From Spirochaetaceae bacterium (GTDB taxonomy: Bacteria; Spirochaetota; Spirochaetia; DSM-27196; PWMO01), in the NCBI GenBank assembly GCA_007693485.1, contig REDM01000178.1, forward strand, positions 1 through 64,000: a stretch of 64,000 nucleotides of DNA, read 5' to 3'. A model generated the notes under the pieces. That model ran no database searches. It had not been told where the DNA came from and saw only the letters and a program-made list of their open reading frames with translations. The position numbers were made by a program, and so were the translations under genes. Of the stretch, positions 30,408-40,335 are shown piece after piece. Every line of letters starts with the position of its first letter. Position 1 is the stretch's first letter.

Positions 30408-31247
30408 TCACTCGGTTTCTTCGCCGACCCGGTAGTAGCGATAGTCTACCACGGAGACGGAACCGGCGGCCTGTTTGCCGACCTCGGTTGCCATCTGCGC
30501 AACGGACTTTTTGTCGTCTTTCACAAAGGGCTGATCGAGCAGACAGATCTCAGCGAGGTGCTTCTTCATTTTGCCCTTCACAATTCCCTGGAGCACGTTT
30601 TCCGGTTTGTCCAGATTCTGCGCCTGCTTGAGGAAGATTGCTTCCTGCTCCGCCACGTACGCCGCGGGTACCGCCTGCGCGTCGAGGTAGGTCGGGCGGA
30701 ACGCTGCCACGTGCAGCGCAACGTCGAAGGCAAACTGTTTCACCGCATCGGCGGTCGGCACGTCGGTTTTGACCTTGATCAGTACTCCGATATTGCCGCC
30801 GTCTCCGTGGATGTAGTCAACCACCAGCTCGTCCGACGCAATATCCATCGCTTCAAACCGCCGCGGAGACATGTTTTCCTTGATGGTGCTGATCGCCTTG
30901 GCAACTTCGTCCTGCACCACAGGTGCGTCGATGGCCAGATTCTGCTCCAGCATCATACCGACGAGCTTCTTTCCGAGGGCAATGAAATCGGTGTTGCGGG
31001 CGACGAAGTCGGTCTCGCAGGAGAGCTCCAGAATGCCCGCCTTACCGCCGCCCACCGTCGTGAACACGCGGCCCTCGTTGGTGGCCCGGCCCATGCGTTT
31101 GGCAGCCGCGGCGAGGCCCAGCTCCTTCAGAATCTTTTCCGCTTGGGCAAAGTCGCCGCCGGCGTCAACCAGCGCCTTCTTGCAGTCCATCATGCCGGCG
31201 CCCGTCTTGTCTCTCAGTTTCTTTACGTCTGATGCCTGTATATTCAT
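30408..31247 (-). CDS. tsf: elongation factor Ts
   Basis: VKKLRDKTGAGMMDCKKALVDAGGDFAQA, ELSCETDFVARN. Confidence 0.95.
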   Translation of the reverse strand: MNIQASDVKKLRDKTGAGMMDCKKALVDAGGDFAQAEKILKELGLAAAAKRMGRATNEGRVFTTVGGGKAGILELSCETDFVARNTDFIALGKKLVGMMLEQNLAIDAPVVQDEVAKAISTIKENMSPRRFEAMDIASDELVVDYIHGDGGNIGVLIKVKTDVPTADAVKQFAFDVALHVAAFRPTYLDAQAVPAAYVAEQEAIFLKQAQNLDKPENVLQGIVKGKMKKHLAEICLLDQPFVKDDKKSVAQMATEVGKQAAGSVSVVDYRYYRVGEETE

Positions 31248-31303
31248 TGGGTTATCCTCCGTTATTGGTGCCGTCTCGTCGTATCCGTAGTGCGTGGGGA
31301 CGA

Positions 31304-32356
31304 TTACGGCTCTTCGTAGAGCTTCTCCTGGTCGATCCCCGCTTTCGCGGCAACCGCTTCTTCGGGAGTGAGGTTGTCGGTCGGATTCTCCTTGGTGGCA
31401 TCATCGGGAACGTACTCGGAGTAGTCGTCGGTCGCGAAGCTTTCCGATTCGTCGGGCGCTTGTTCTGCCGCCGGCGCTTCTTCCGCGGGTTTTTCTGCGA
31501 CGACCACTTCTTCAGCAACCTGCTCGGCGACGGGTGCGGTCTCTACCGCGGCAGCGCTTGGGCTCTCGGCAACGTATTCGTCCTCGTCATCGACGTCCCG
31601 GTCGACGACGTCTTCGCTGCCGTCTTCCATGACGTCTCCGTCTTCCTGCAGGTTCTCGATCACTTCAAGGCCAATCTCGTTGTCGGCTTCGATGACCGCT
31701 TTGGAGATGATGGAGGTGAAGAGGTTAATCGCGCGGATTGCGTCGTCGTTTCCGGGAATGGGGTAGGTGATGCCGTCCGGATTGCAGTTGGTATCAACTA
31801 CCGCGACAATGGGGATACCCATGCGCTGTGCCTCGGCAACCGCGATTCCCTCCTTGCGGGTGTCAATCACGAAGATAATGCCGGGAAGCTCTTTCATCTC
31901 TTTGATGCCGCCGAGGTTCTTCTCGAGACGAGCGCGCTCCTTGTTGAGTCGAGCGACCTCTTTCTTGGTCAGACTCTCGAAGGTACCGTCGACTTCCATC
32001 TTGTCGATCTTTTTCAACCGAAGAAGAGACTTTTTGATGGTTGAAAAGTTGGTGAGCATTCCGCCAAGCCAGCGGTTGTTCACGTAAAACATCCCGCAGT
32101 GCTGCGCCTCGCGCTCAATTGCCTGCTGGGCCTGTTTCTTGGTTCCAACAAACAGCACCGACTTGTTTTCGAGAACGGATTTGCGTACCGCGTCGTACGC
32201 TTCTTTGATGCAGACGATGGTCTTCTGCAGGTCGATGATGTGAATCCCATTACGTTCAGCGAAGATAAATCGCTTCATTCGGGGATCCCATCGCTTGGTC
32301 TGATGACCAAAGTGCACACCTGACTCAAGCAGGTTTTTCATGGTAACTACTGCCAC
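31304..32356 (-). CDS. rpsB: 30S ribosomal protein S2 with acidic C-terminal extension
   Basis: [35 protein letters not shown] at 32356 after GAGGAGG. Confidence 0.93.
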   Translation of the reverse strand: MAVVTMKNLLESGVHFGHQTKRWDPRMKRFIFAERNGIHIIDLQKTIVCIKEAYDAVRKSVLENKSVLFVGTKKQAQQAIEREAQHCGMFYVNNRWLGGMLTNFSTIKKSLLRLKKIDKMEVDGTFESLTKKEVARLNKERARLEKNLGGIKEMKELPGIIFVIDTRKEGIAVAEAQRMGIPIVAVVDTNCNPDGITYPIPGNDDAIRAINLFTSIISKAVIEADNEIGLEVIENLQEDGDVMEDGSEDVVDRDVDDEDEYVAESPSAAAVETAPVAEQVAEEVVVAEKPAEEAPAAEQAPDESESFATDDYSEYVPDDATKENPTDNLTPEEAVAAKAGIDQEKLYEEP

Positions 32357-32432
32357 AAGGCCTCCTCTTCGCGCCGATAACTGCTCGACACGATCCTTCA
32401 CTGTTTCTCGAACGGCTCTGCCGTCGGAAGAT

Positions 32433-33047
32433 TTACTGAGACGGTTGTTGCGTCCCAATGTGTGGTCTGAGAATAGAATAAACGCGATGGATTGGCAAGC
32501 CCATGACCGTTGCGTAGGAGCCGTGAATTGACTCGAGGAAGCGGGCGGCAACCCCCTGCACGCGATAGCCGCCGGCCACTCCGCGCCACTCCTGGTGGTC
32601 GAGGTAATCGGCGATCTCCGACTCGTCAAGCGGCAGAAAGCGAACGTCGGCGGTGTCGATGAACTGGTGCAGGGTATCGCCGGGCGTCAGCATGGCGCAG
32701 GCGGTGACCACGGTGTGCGTACGACCCGCGAGCGATTGCAGCATGTGGGCCGCCTCTTCGCGGTTGGCCGGCTTTCCAAAGGTTGTGTTGCCGAGGAACA
32801 CCATCGTGTCGGCGCTCAGGAGCGCGGATTCATCGGGACGCATCAGGGGGCGTGCGACCTCGAGTTTGGCGGCGGCCCTCATGGCAGCGGTCTCGATGGG
32901 GTCCGGGTGGGAAATAGCCTCTTCGTCGACCTGGGGATGGACCACGCGAAACGCAATACCAACCTGCATCAACAGGGCGGAACGGCGTGGAGAAGACGAA
33001 GCGAGCACCAGGCAACCCGACCCCGATTCCAATTTCAAAACGCTCAT
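32433..33047 (-). CDS. maf: Maf-family nucleotide pyrophosphatase
   Basis: [47 protein letters not shown]. Confidence 0.9.
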   Translation of the reverse strand: MSVLKLESGSGCLVLASSSPRRSALLMQVGIAFRVVHPQVDEEAISHPDPIETAAMRAAAKLEVARPLMRPDESALLSADTMVFLGNTTFGKPANREEAAHMLQSLAGRTHTVVTACAMLTPGDTLHQFIDTADVRFLPLDESEIADYLDHQEWRGVAGGYRVQGVAARFLESIHGSYATVMGLPIHRVYSILRPHIGTQQPSQ

Positions 33048-33280
33048 ATGGACTGGAATACCCGGATGCCCGGGTAGACGGCAATGACGGTTCCGGGATT
33101 GATCCGCACCCAGACCGCGATGACAAAGGCGTCAAATCCTACCGGTCCCACCGAGACGTCGAGGGTCAGTCCCAGACTCGCTACAATGCGCTCGATAATC
33201 TCCCACGACAGCGTTCCGATAAAGAGGGCGAGCAGCAGCACCCCGACAAAAGTGCCGCGTGTTTTGGCGGTGAGTTTCAT
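33044..33280 (-). CDS. small membrane protein (DUF4321-like)
   Basis: 78 aa, N-terminal TM, FDAFVIAVWVRINPGTVI; overlaps maf by 4 nt. Confidence 0.6.
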   Translation of the reverse strand: MKLTAKTRGTFVGVLLLALFIGTLSWEIIERIVASLGLTLDVSVGPVGFDAFVIAVWVRINPGTVIAVYPGIRVFQSI

Positions 33281-33323
33281 GCGCGCATTCTATCGGCAAC
33301 CGCGCTCTCCGGGAAGCGTGCTC

Positions 33324-33351
33324 GTGCGGCGCACTTGGTGCGGCGCACTTT
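33324..33351. repeat. Tandem 14-nt repeat x2 (13/14 identical)
   Basis: GTGCGGCGCACTTG / GTGCGGCGCACTTT. Confidence 0.85.
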
Positions 33352-33391
33352 GTGCTTGACAGATGGCGGCCGTGCTTGACAGATGGCGGCC
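33352..33391. repeat. Perfect 20-bp tandem duplication
   Basis: GTGCTTGACAGATGGCGGCC x2, each copy with a TTGACA hexamer. Confidence 0.95.
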
Positions 33392-33425
33392 CTTGAGAGT
33401 ACCGTGAGCGTCACCAAAGCAGTGG

Positions 33426-33499
<74 letters not shown>

Positions 33500-33546
33500 G
33501 TTCTCCGCTCTGTTTCCTTCGATTCCCCGTTCAGTGTTCTCCGACC

Positions 33547-34314
33547 TTACTCTCCGTGTTCTTCCTCCTCGCTCCAGTAAGGGTGGGTTGTGTAGTGGCC
33601 AAACAGCAGCTGTTCGAAATCCCGGGTGATCGGTTGATCGCTGTCGATCGCGGGAGCAGAGAGGATCTTCTCCTTGGACGCATTGACCGCCACGTGTGCC
33701 TTGGACCAGACCACGTGGTCGATCCACTTCGGGGATACCACGAGTCGGCGCATGCCCGGTTTGTGCGACAGCGAGGCCATCAGGTAGCGCAACGCCCAGG
33801 TCTGATCGTCAATGATGAAGTCGGTTATCTGCCCCAGATCGCCGTCAACCGCGTGCAGGCGGTAGCCGGTTACCTCTTTGGTGCTGCGCAGGTGGGCGTC
33901 TTCGTCGTTGGTGTCGGGCTGGTCGGAGGGTGGTGCCGGCCGGCCGTCGGGAACCATTTCGTGGCCCCAGAGCCCAAGCCCGCCCCAGTACGCGGGTACG
34001 TTGTAGTACAGGTGAAACTCGCTCTCCTTCTTGCGCGAGATGGGCTGGTGCGTGTCGATGTCGGGACTCTCCTCGACCTGAGTCTTGGTGAGCGCGACGT
34101 TGATCTCGCGCTTCTCGAGGTCGACTCCGGTGACCGAGTGCGGAGAGATGAGCACCTCCTTGCCGAGAAACCAGAAGCCGGTCTTCACGACCAGATACCG
34201 TACGACCCACTTCCCGTCATCAAAGTAGCAGTCCTCGACGTGACCAAGCTCACCGTCGGTCGCGTGAATCTTGAAACCGTGTAATGTGCGGATGCCGTAT
34301 ACCATGTGTGCCAC
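33547..34314 (-). CDS. PRC-barrel domain protein (two PRC-like halves)
   Basis: GFKIHATDGELGHVEDCYFDDGKWVVRYLVVKTG and GYRLHAVDGDLGQITDFIIDDQTWALRYLM. Confidence 0.8.
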   Translation of the reverse strand: MAHMVYGIRTLHGFKIHATDGELGHVEDCYFDDGKWVVRYLVVKTGFWFLGKEVLISPHSVTGVDLEKREINVALTKTQVEESPDIDTHQPISRKKESEFHLYYNVPAYWGGLGLWGHEMVPDGRPAPPSDQPDTNDEDAHLRSTKEVTGYRLHAVDGDLGQITDFIIDDQTWALRYLMASLSHKPGMRRLVVSPKWIDHVVWSKAHVAVNASKEKILSAPAIDSDQPITRDFEQLLFGHYTTHPYWSEEEEHGE

Positions 34315-34417
34315 CTCCCGCTGCTTCCAGTATAACCCCGATCCGGAATTCGGGACACCGGTGACCGTGCCGAATAATTGCTTGAAAAACGAGCGGGAGT
34401 GGGATACACTTTTTCGT

Positions 34418-34436
34418 GATATTCTAATAGAATATC
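34418..34436. promoter_or_regulatory. Perfect inverted repeat upstream of the EAL-domain gene
   Basis: GATATTCT-AAT-AGAATATC in an AT-rich island about 20 bp before the ATG at 34456. Confidence 0.5.
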
Positions 34437-34455
34437 ATTCTATGAGATATTAGAT

Positions 34456-36024
34456 ATGGGCAGTGAAACCGACGCATCTCCCCCCACCGGCGCGATCCTT
34501 CGCGAGGTGAGCGACATCTTTACTCGATCCGACGTTCCCGATGACGTCAAGGCGCGCGTGCGCGTCCTGGCCGAAAGCGTGGACCGCCTGGAGAACAACC
34601 TCGAATCCACCCTGCGCGACCTGCAGCAGCTCGGGAAAACGGTGCAGGAGCAGGAGCGACGGAAGCAAAAACTCGAGCAGCAGTTGATCTACAATCGCAA
34701 GACCGGATTGCCCAACCACGTGGTCATGGATCGCGACATCCACGCGGTGATTAACGAGGCGGAGCAATCGCCCACAACCAAGACGGTGTCGCTGGTGATT
34801 CTGGACCTCGACGATCAATACGCGCAAATCAAACAGACCATGGAAGCGGGTATCAGCGAGTGGATCATGTACCGCACGGCAGAGCGCATCCGCTCGCTGT
34901 TGCCGACCAATGCCCGGCTCTACCACACCCGCGAGAACGAGTTTGTCATCATGGCAATCAACCTCGAGGGCGAGGTGTCCGAACTGGTGGACCAGCTGAT
35001 CGACGAAGTGAATCGCCCGTTTCAGTTTCCCGAGTATACCCTGTCGGTGGGATGCACCTGTGGCATTGCGATCTACCCCGAACACGCGCGGACAAAACGG
35101 GTGCTGCTGCGCAGCGCCGACATCGCCCTCACCGAGGCGGTGCGGGCAAATCGCCCGTCCGTGATCTACAACCGACAGCTCGGACACGACATGATCGAGA
35201 AGATGGAGCTGCAAAACAGCATCATTCGCGCGATTGAGGAGCCCTCGATCACCGAGATCGACCGGCAGTTTGCGCTTCACTTTCAGCCGCTGGTACAGAT
35301 TGACTCGATCGAAAGCGCGGTGGTTGATTACCACGCCGTGGGAGCGGAGGCGCTGATCCGCTGGATGCACCCCAAACGCGGTATGGTATCGCCGGGCCGG
35401 TTCATCCCTCTGGCTGAAGAGACGGGGCTCATCGTTCCCATTGGATACTGGGCGCTCTTTTCGGCCACTGCCGAACTGAAGCTCTGGGCGGAATCCGAGC
35501 TTCGCGATCTGTATCTTTCGGTCAATCTCTCTCCGCGGCAGTTCAAGGATCGGTATCTCGTCTCCAACATCTCGCGGGTTCTCTCGAAGAACCAGATCGA
35601 TCCGTCGCGACTTCGGCTGGAGGTGACCGAAAGCAGCGTCATGGATGACCCCGACGATTCAATCCGCAAGATTCGCACCATTCACGAGATGGGGATCAAA
35701 GTGTCGATCGATGACTTCGGCACCGGGTACTCATCGCTCAATTATCTCAAACGGTTCCCCATAAGCACCATAAAACTGGATAAAAGCTTCATCGAAGATG
35801 TATTAATTAATCGGAACACCCAGGGAATCGTTCGCGCGATTCTCTCAATGGCGGCTGCAATGGGACTGAACGTGATAGCAGAAGGGATTGAAACGTACGA
35901 ACAGGCGAGTTTTCTCTATCATGAAGGGTGTACCTGCATCCAGGGGTACTACTTCAGCAAGCCTATGACGTCGGATGCGTTTCGCCGAGAGGTACTGAAC
36001 GACCTGCGGACTACGCGCGCATGA
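34456..36024 (+). CDS. degenerate-GGDEF / EAL protein, probable c-di-GMP phosphodiesterase
   Basis: GGDEF position reads RENEF; intact EAL-type motifs: GAEALIRWMHP, NLSPRQF, DDFGTGYSSLNYLKRFPISTIKLDKSFI, AEGIET, QGYYFSKPM. Confidence 0.88.
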   Translation: MGSETDASPPTGAILREVSDIFTRSDVPDDVKARVRVLAESVDRLENNLESTLRDLQQLGKTVQEQERRKQKLEQQLIYNRKTGLPNHVVMDRDIHAVINEAEQSPTTKTVSLVILDLDDQYAQIKQTMEAGISEWIMYRTAERIRSLLPTNARLYHTRENEFVIMAINLEGEVSELVDQLIDEVNRPFQFPEYTLSVGCTCGIAIYPEHARTKRVLLRSADIALTEAVRANRPSVIYNRQLGHDMIEKMELQNSIIRAIEEPSITEIDRQFALHFQPLVQIDSIESAVVDYHAVGAEALIRWMHPKRGMVSPGRFIPLAEETGLIVPIGYWALFSATAELKLWAESELRDLYLSVNLSPRQFKDRYLVSNISRVLSKNQIDPSRLRLEVTESSVMDDPDDSIRKIRTIHEMGIKVSIDDFGTGYSSLNYLKRFPISTIKLDKSFIEDVLINRNTQGIVRAILSMAAAMGLNVIAEGIETYEQASFLYHEGCTCIQGYYFSKPMTSDAFRREVLNDLRTTRA

Positions 36025-36776
36025 TGCTGGAAATTGCTTGCATCAGCGACGTCGGGCTGGTGCGCGAGAACAACGAGGACATAGCGGTTGCCGCGCGAAC
36101 CTACGTGCGCGACGGCGTACTCTCGTCGGTGGAGCCGGTGGACCCGGTGCTGTCCACCGTACTCGGTGTAGCGGACGGGGTTGGCGGCAGCAACGCAGGC
36201 GAGGTAGCGAGCCGATTTGTGCTCGAGCAGCTTGCGCTCGGGATTCACACCCTGGACGGAGAACTCGATTCTGACGCCCTTGATGAGCGAGTGCGCCGGA
36301 TATGCGCCGAGGCGCATCAGGGGCTGATTCGCAAGGGGCTGACGAGTCCGCGGTTTGAGGGCATGGCGACCACCGCAACCGTGCTCTTCGCGTACCGGGG
36401 ATCGTGGTACGTGGCCCACGCCGGGGACTCGCGCTGTTATCACGCGGCCCGGGGGAGCTTGCGCCAACTGAGCCGCGACCACACCCTCCGGGAGTTCACC
36501 GGCAACCCAAAGATACCCGGCAACATCCTGGTGAACTGCTTTGGCACGCAGGACGAGTTCTTCATCGACTTCTTTCGCGTCTGCGACCAGTGCGAGGCGG
36601 GCGACGTCTTTCTGCTGTGCAGCGACGGTCTGTCCGACATGGTGTCAAATGATACGATCCTGACCACATTGACCGACGAGCCCGATCTCGCAACCGCAGC
36701 GCAGGAGCTGGTGTCGGCCGCCAAGGAATCCGGCGGCCGTGATAATATTACGCTGGTGGTTGCACGCGTATTGTAA
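36021..36776 (+). CDS. PP2C-family serine/threonine phosphatase
   Basis: SDVGLVRENNED, VADGVGGSNAGEVAS, HAGDSRCYHAARG, LLCSDGLSDMV, GGRDNITLVV; ATGA overlap with the upstream gene. Confidence 0.9.
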   Translation: MMLEIACISDVGLVRENNEDIAVAARTYVRDGVLSSVEPVDPVLSTVLGVADGVGGSNAGEVASRFVLEQLALGIHTLDGELDSDALDERVRRICAEAHQGLIRKGLTSPRFEGMATTATVLFAYRGSWYVAHAGDSRCYHAARGSLRQLSRDHTLREFTGNPKIPGNILVNCFGTQDEFFIDFFRVCDQCEAGDVFLLCSDGLSDMVSNDTILTTLTDEPDLATAAQELVSAAKESGGRDNITLVVARVL

Positions 36777-36806
36777 CGCGACGCAGAGTCGGAGTACCTT
36801 GCAGTC

Positions 36807-37340
36807 GTGGACCGACGGCAATACGAAAAGCTCGAACTGATCGCCTTTATGGGCGCGCTCTGCCTGTTTTTCTCCACCATAGAGTACCTGTTCCCCAAGC
36901 CGTTTCCCTTTTTCCGGCTCGGACTGGCAAACCTGCCGGTTCTCGTCACCATCAAGCTCTTTCCGCCGGCATACGTGCTGTTGCTGGTACTGCTCAAGGT
37001 GTTGGGACACGGCCTCATCAACGGCACCCTTGCTTCCTACGTCTTTCTGTTCTCCACGGCCGGCTCCTTTGCAAGCGCTGTGGTGATGCTTGCGGCGTAC
37101 TATCTCTGCCGGGACCGCATAACGCTTCTGGGCATCAGCGTCTTTGGCGCCCTCGCGAGTAACGTGGTACAGATCTTTTTGTCGGTAACCTTCATCTTCG
37201 GCAGGTCGGCATGGATCATCGCGCCGCCCTTCATGGCGCTGGGATCGGTCAGCGGTGTGGTGGTAGGCATCTTCGCCCAGCGGTTTTTCACCCAGTCCCG
37301 CTGGGTGGCGGCTATTCGCACCTACTACGCGCCTGCCTGA
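36807..37340 (+). CDS. Gx transporter family (heptaprenyl diphosphate synthase component I-like) membrane protein
   Basis: FPFFRLGLANLPVLVTIKLF...ALLVLLKVLGHGLINGTL-like pattern; GTG start. Confidence 0.7.
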   Translation: MDRRQYEKLELIAFMGALCLFFSTIEYLFPKPFPFFRLGLANLPVLVTIKLFPPAYVLLLVLLKVLGHGLINGTLASYVFLFSTAGSFASAVVMLAAYYLCRDRITLLGISVFGALASNVVQIFLSVTFIFGRSAWIIAPPFMALGSVSGVVVGIFAQRFFTQSRWVAAIRTYYAPA

Positions 37341-37347
37341 GTCTGAC

Positions 37348-38004
37348 ATGCCAACCAACCGCCGGCGTCGACGACCGCCCAACCGACTCAAGGAGCACTT
37401 CAACGCGATGCATCTCTTTCTTACCGGGGCCCTCGTGCTTCCCGCCTACCTGTTTCAGCCGCTGCTCGTTGTGCGGATCGCACAGGTGCTGCTCTTTGCC
37501 GGGCTCGCCCACCTGGCCGGAAAACGCATCATGTGGATCTACTTTGCCATTACCGTTGCGTCGATCGCCTTCTTCAACCTGCTCACGCCGTTTGGCCGGG
37601 TGTTGGTATCTCTTGGGCCCCTGACGATCACGCGCGGTGCGCTCGAGGGCGGACTGATGAAGGGGTTCACCATCGTTGGGCTCGTGTTTATCTCGCTCTT
37701 TTCCATTCGTCCTGACCTGCGATTGCCGGGACGTCTGGGGGGGCTGGTCGCGCGGGTGTTTTTCTACTTTGAGCGTATTATCGAGGGCAAAAAGCGGATT
37801 CAGGCCCGCCGCCTGATTGCGAGTATCGACGATGTTCTGGAAGAACTCTACGTGCCGGGCTCCGTTGCGGAAACTGCACCGGTGGAACGGATTGACACAA
37901 CGGCTTTGGGGTATGCTCTGATGGTGGCGGTCCTGGGACTCAACTGGGGGCTGCTCCTTGTTCAATCTCACATCGACTTGGTAGGATGGATGACATGGGT
38001 TTGA
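37348..38004 (+). CDS. membrane protein, possibly EcfT/CbiQ-like
   Basis: Multi-TM followed by a cytoplasmic basic segment [30 protein letters not shown]; adjacent to the Gx-type protein. Confidence 0.45.
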   Translation: MPTNRRRRRPPNRLKEHFNAMHLFLTGALVLPAYLFQPLLVVRIAQVLLFAGLAHLAGKRIMWIYFAITVASIAFFNLLTPFGRVLVSLGPLTITRGALEGGLMKGFTIVGLVFISLFSIRPDLRLPGRLGGLVARVFFYFERIIEGKKRIQARRLIASIDDVLEELYVPGSVAETAPVERIDTTALGYALMVAVLGLNWGLLLVQSHIDLVGWMTWV

Positions 38005-39200
38005 GTGCCCGAATGGAAGCAGAATTCTCCCGCATCGATGCGGATCTCGCGCGTCTCAAGGACAACGGGCTCTACAAGCGCGAGCGGATTATCACCGGAC
38101 CGCAAGACGCGCATATTTCGGTGGAAGACGGACGCACGGTCATTAACCTCTGCGCCAACAATTATCTGGGGCTTGCCGCCCACCCCGAGGTGATCGCAGC
38201 GGCTCACGAAGCGCTCGATCGCTGGGGTTACGGCCTCTCTTCGGTGCGGTTCATCTGCGGAACCCAGGAGATCCACCGCCGGCTTGAGCAGGAGCTCGCG
38301 GAGTTTCTCGGGACCGAAGATGCGATCCTCTACGCCTCCTGTTTTGATGCCAACGGCGGCCTGTTTGAGACCCTGCTCGGGCCCGAGGACGCAGTGATCT
38401 CGGACTCGCTGAACCACGCGAGTATCATCGACGGCATCCGGCTCTGCAAGGCGCGGCGCCATCTCTACCGCAACGCGGACATGAACGAGCTGGAGGAGCG
38501 GCTGCGGGAAACTCAAGATGCTCGCGTCCGGCTGATCGCGACCGACGGTGTTTTTTCGATGGATGGGACCATCGCGCCCCTGGATAAGATCTGCGATCTG
38601 GCAGAACGGTACGACGCCCTGGTAATGATTGATGATTGCCACGCCGTGGGGTTTCTGGGTGAGGGCGGACGGGGCACCCACGAGTACCGCGGAGTCATCG
38701 ACCGGGTGGACATCATCACCGGCACCCTCGGAAAGGCACTCGGGGGCGCGAGTGGTGGGTATACCGCGGCACGGCGCTCGGTGGTTGAGATGCTGCGCCA
38801 GCGTTCGAGACCCTATCTGTTCTCCAACTCGGTGGCACCGCCGATCGTCGGGGCGTCCCTGGCTGCCCTGGATCTGGTGCGCCGCGATACGACGCTTCGC
38901 ACCCGCCTCTTCGAGAACACCGCCTGGTTTCGCAGCGCCCTCGCTGCCGCAGGTCTGACCGTGCCCGAGGGTACCCATCCCATCGTGCCCATCATGCTGG
39001 GAGAGGCACAGATCGCCCAGACCATGGCAACGCGGCTTCTGGAGCACGGCATCTATGCGGTTGGATTTTTCTTCCCGGTGGTTCCGCAGGGAACCGCCCG
39101 TATTCGAACCCAGGTCTCCGCGGCGCACTCCCGCGAGGATCTCGAACGCGCGGTTACCGCCTTTGCCGAGGTGGCCCGCGATCTTGGCGTGTTGGCGTGA
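37986..39200 (+). CDS. kbl: glycine C-acetyltransferase (2-amino-3-ketobutyrate CoA ligase)
   Basis: Near-colinear with Kbl: [86 protein letters not shown]. Confidence 0.93.
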   Translation: MDDMGLSARMEAEFSRIDADLARLKDNGLYKRERIITGPQDAHISVEDGRTVINLCANNYLGLAAHPEVIAAAHEALDRWGYGLSSVRFICGTQEIHRRLEQELAEFLGTEDAILYASCFDANGGLFETLLGPEDAVISDSLNHASIIDGIRLCKARRHLYRNADMNELEERLRETQDARVRLIATDGVFSMDGTIAPLDKICDLAERYDALVMIDDCHAVGFLGEGGRGTHEYRGVIDRVDIITGTLGKALGGASGGYTAARRSVVEMLRQRSRPYLFSNSVAPPIVGASLAALDLVRRDTTLRTRLFENTAWFRSALAAAGLTVPEGTHPIVPIMLGEAQIAQTMATRLLEHGIYAVGFFFPVVPQGTARIRTQVSAAHSREDLERAVTAFAEVARDLGVLA

Positions 39201-39231
39201 GTGTCGCCGTACCGTGAGAGGAGTAACACCG

Positions 39232-40296
39232 GTGGACTACATGATCAGTGGGATACAGCAGATTGGGGTTGGAATTCCCGACAAGGAGCGTGCCTGGCGC
39301 TGGTACCGCGAGCACTTCAACATGGATGTGCCGGTGTTTCAGGAGGCCGCGGAGGCCCCGCTCATGACGCTCTACACCGGGGGTGTGGTCCAGAGCCGTG
39401 ACGCGGCCCTCGCCCTCAACATGGCCGGTGGTGGCGGATTTGAGATCTGGCAGTACACAAGCCGGATTCCGGTGCCCCCGTCCTTCCAGCCCGCGCTCGG
39501 CGATTTTGGAATTCTCGCTGCGCGTATCAAGACGCAGGATACCCGCGCGGTGGAGCGAAGGCTGCGTGAGCGGGGGGCCATGGTGCTTGGAAAGAGCGCT
39601 GCCGATCCGGTCGGCAACCTGCACTGTTTTGTGCTCGACCCGCACGGTTTCCTGTTTGATGTGGTGACCGAACGGGAGGGCTGGTTTGGGAGGACGGGCC
39701 CGAGCGGAACCGGCGGAGTCAGCGGCGCCATGATCGGCGTGTCCGACGTGGAAGCCGCCCGGCGGCTCTACAGCGGTCTCTTGGGGTATGACCGGGTTGT
39801 GTACGACGAATCCGGGGTGTTCGACGACCTTTCAGCCCTTCCCGGTGGTGGGGCGACGCTGCGACGGGTACTGCTGACACACTCTCAGCCGCGAAGCGGT
39901 GCGTTCTCGCAGCTTCTGGGCCCCACGTCGATCGAGCTGATTCAGGGGCTGGACCGCGACGGCCGCAACCTCTTTCGCGACCGGTACTGGGGTGACCTCG
40001 GGTTCATTCACCTCTGTTTCGACGTCATCGGTATGAACGCGCTCAAGGAAGCCGCAGCGGATGCCGGATTCGCCTTCACCGTCGACAGCGGTGAAAGCTT
40101 TGACATGGGAGAGGCTGCCGGACGGTTTGCCTATCTGGAAGATCCGGACGGGAATCTGATTGAGTTTGTGGAAACGCACCGCGTCCCGATCATCAAGGCT
40201 GCCGGCTGGTACCTCAACCTGCAGAAGCGCAACCCGCGAAAGCCGTTGCCGCGCATGATGATCAGGGCGATGGGATTGGGCCGCATCAAGGAGTGA
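39232..40296 (+). CDS. two-domain VOC (glyoxalase/dioxygenase-like) protein
   Basis: IQQIGVGIPDKERAWRWYREHF and GAMIGVSDVEAARRLYSGLLGYD repeats; C-terminal YLEDPDGNLIEFVE; GTG start after GAGGAG. Confidence 0.8.
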   Translation: MDYMISGIQQIGVGIPDKERAWRWYREHFNMDVPVFQEAAEAPLMTLYTGGVVQSRDAALALNMAGGGGFEIWQYTSRIPVPPSFQPALGDFGILAARIKTQDTRAVERRLRERGAMVLGKSAADPVGNLHCFVLDPHGFLFDVVTEREGWFGRTGPSGTGGVSGAMIGVSDVEAARRLYSGLLGYDRVVYDESGVFDDLSALPGGGATLRRVLLTHSQPRSGAFSQLLGPTSIELIQGLDRDGRNLFRDRYWGDLGFIHLCFDVIGMNALKEAAADAGFAFTVDSGESFDMGEAAGRFAYLEDPDGNLIEFVETHRVPIIKAAGWYLNLQKRNPRKPLPRMMIRAMGLGRIKE

Positions 40297-40335
40297 TGCG
40301 GCCCGTCGGGCATCCGGGGAGAGCCGGGCAGCCTT

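Noticed and set aside
34450-35370. 306-aa minus-strand ORF
   Set aside because: Antisense to the EAL-domain gene; no domain signature
37968-39128. 386-aa minus-strand ORF
   Set aside because: Antisense to kbl, which is near-colinear with known Kbl
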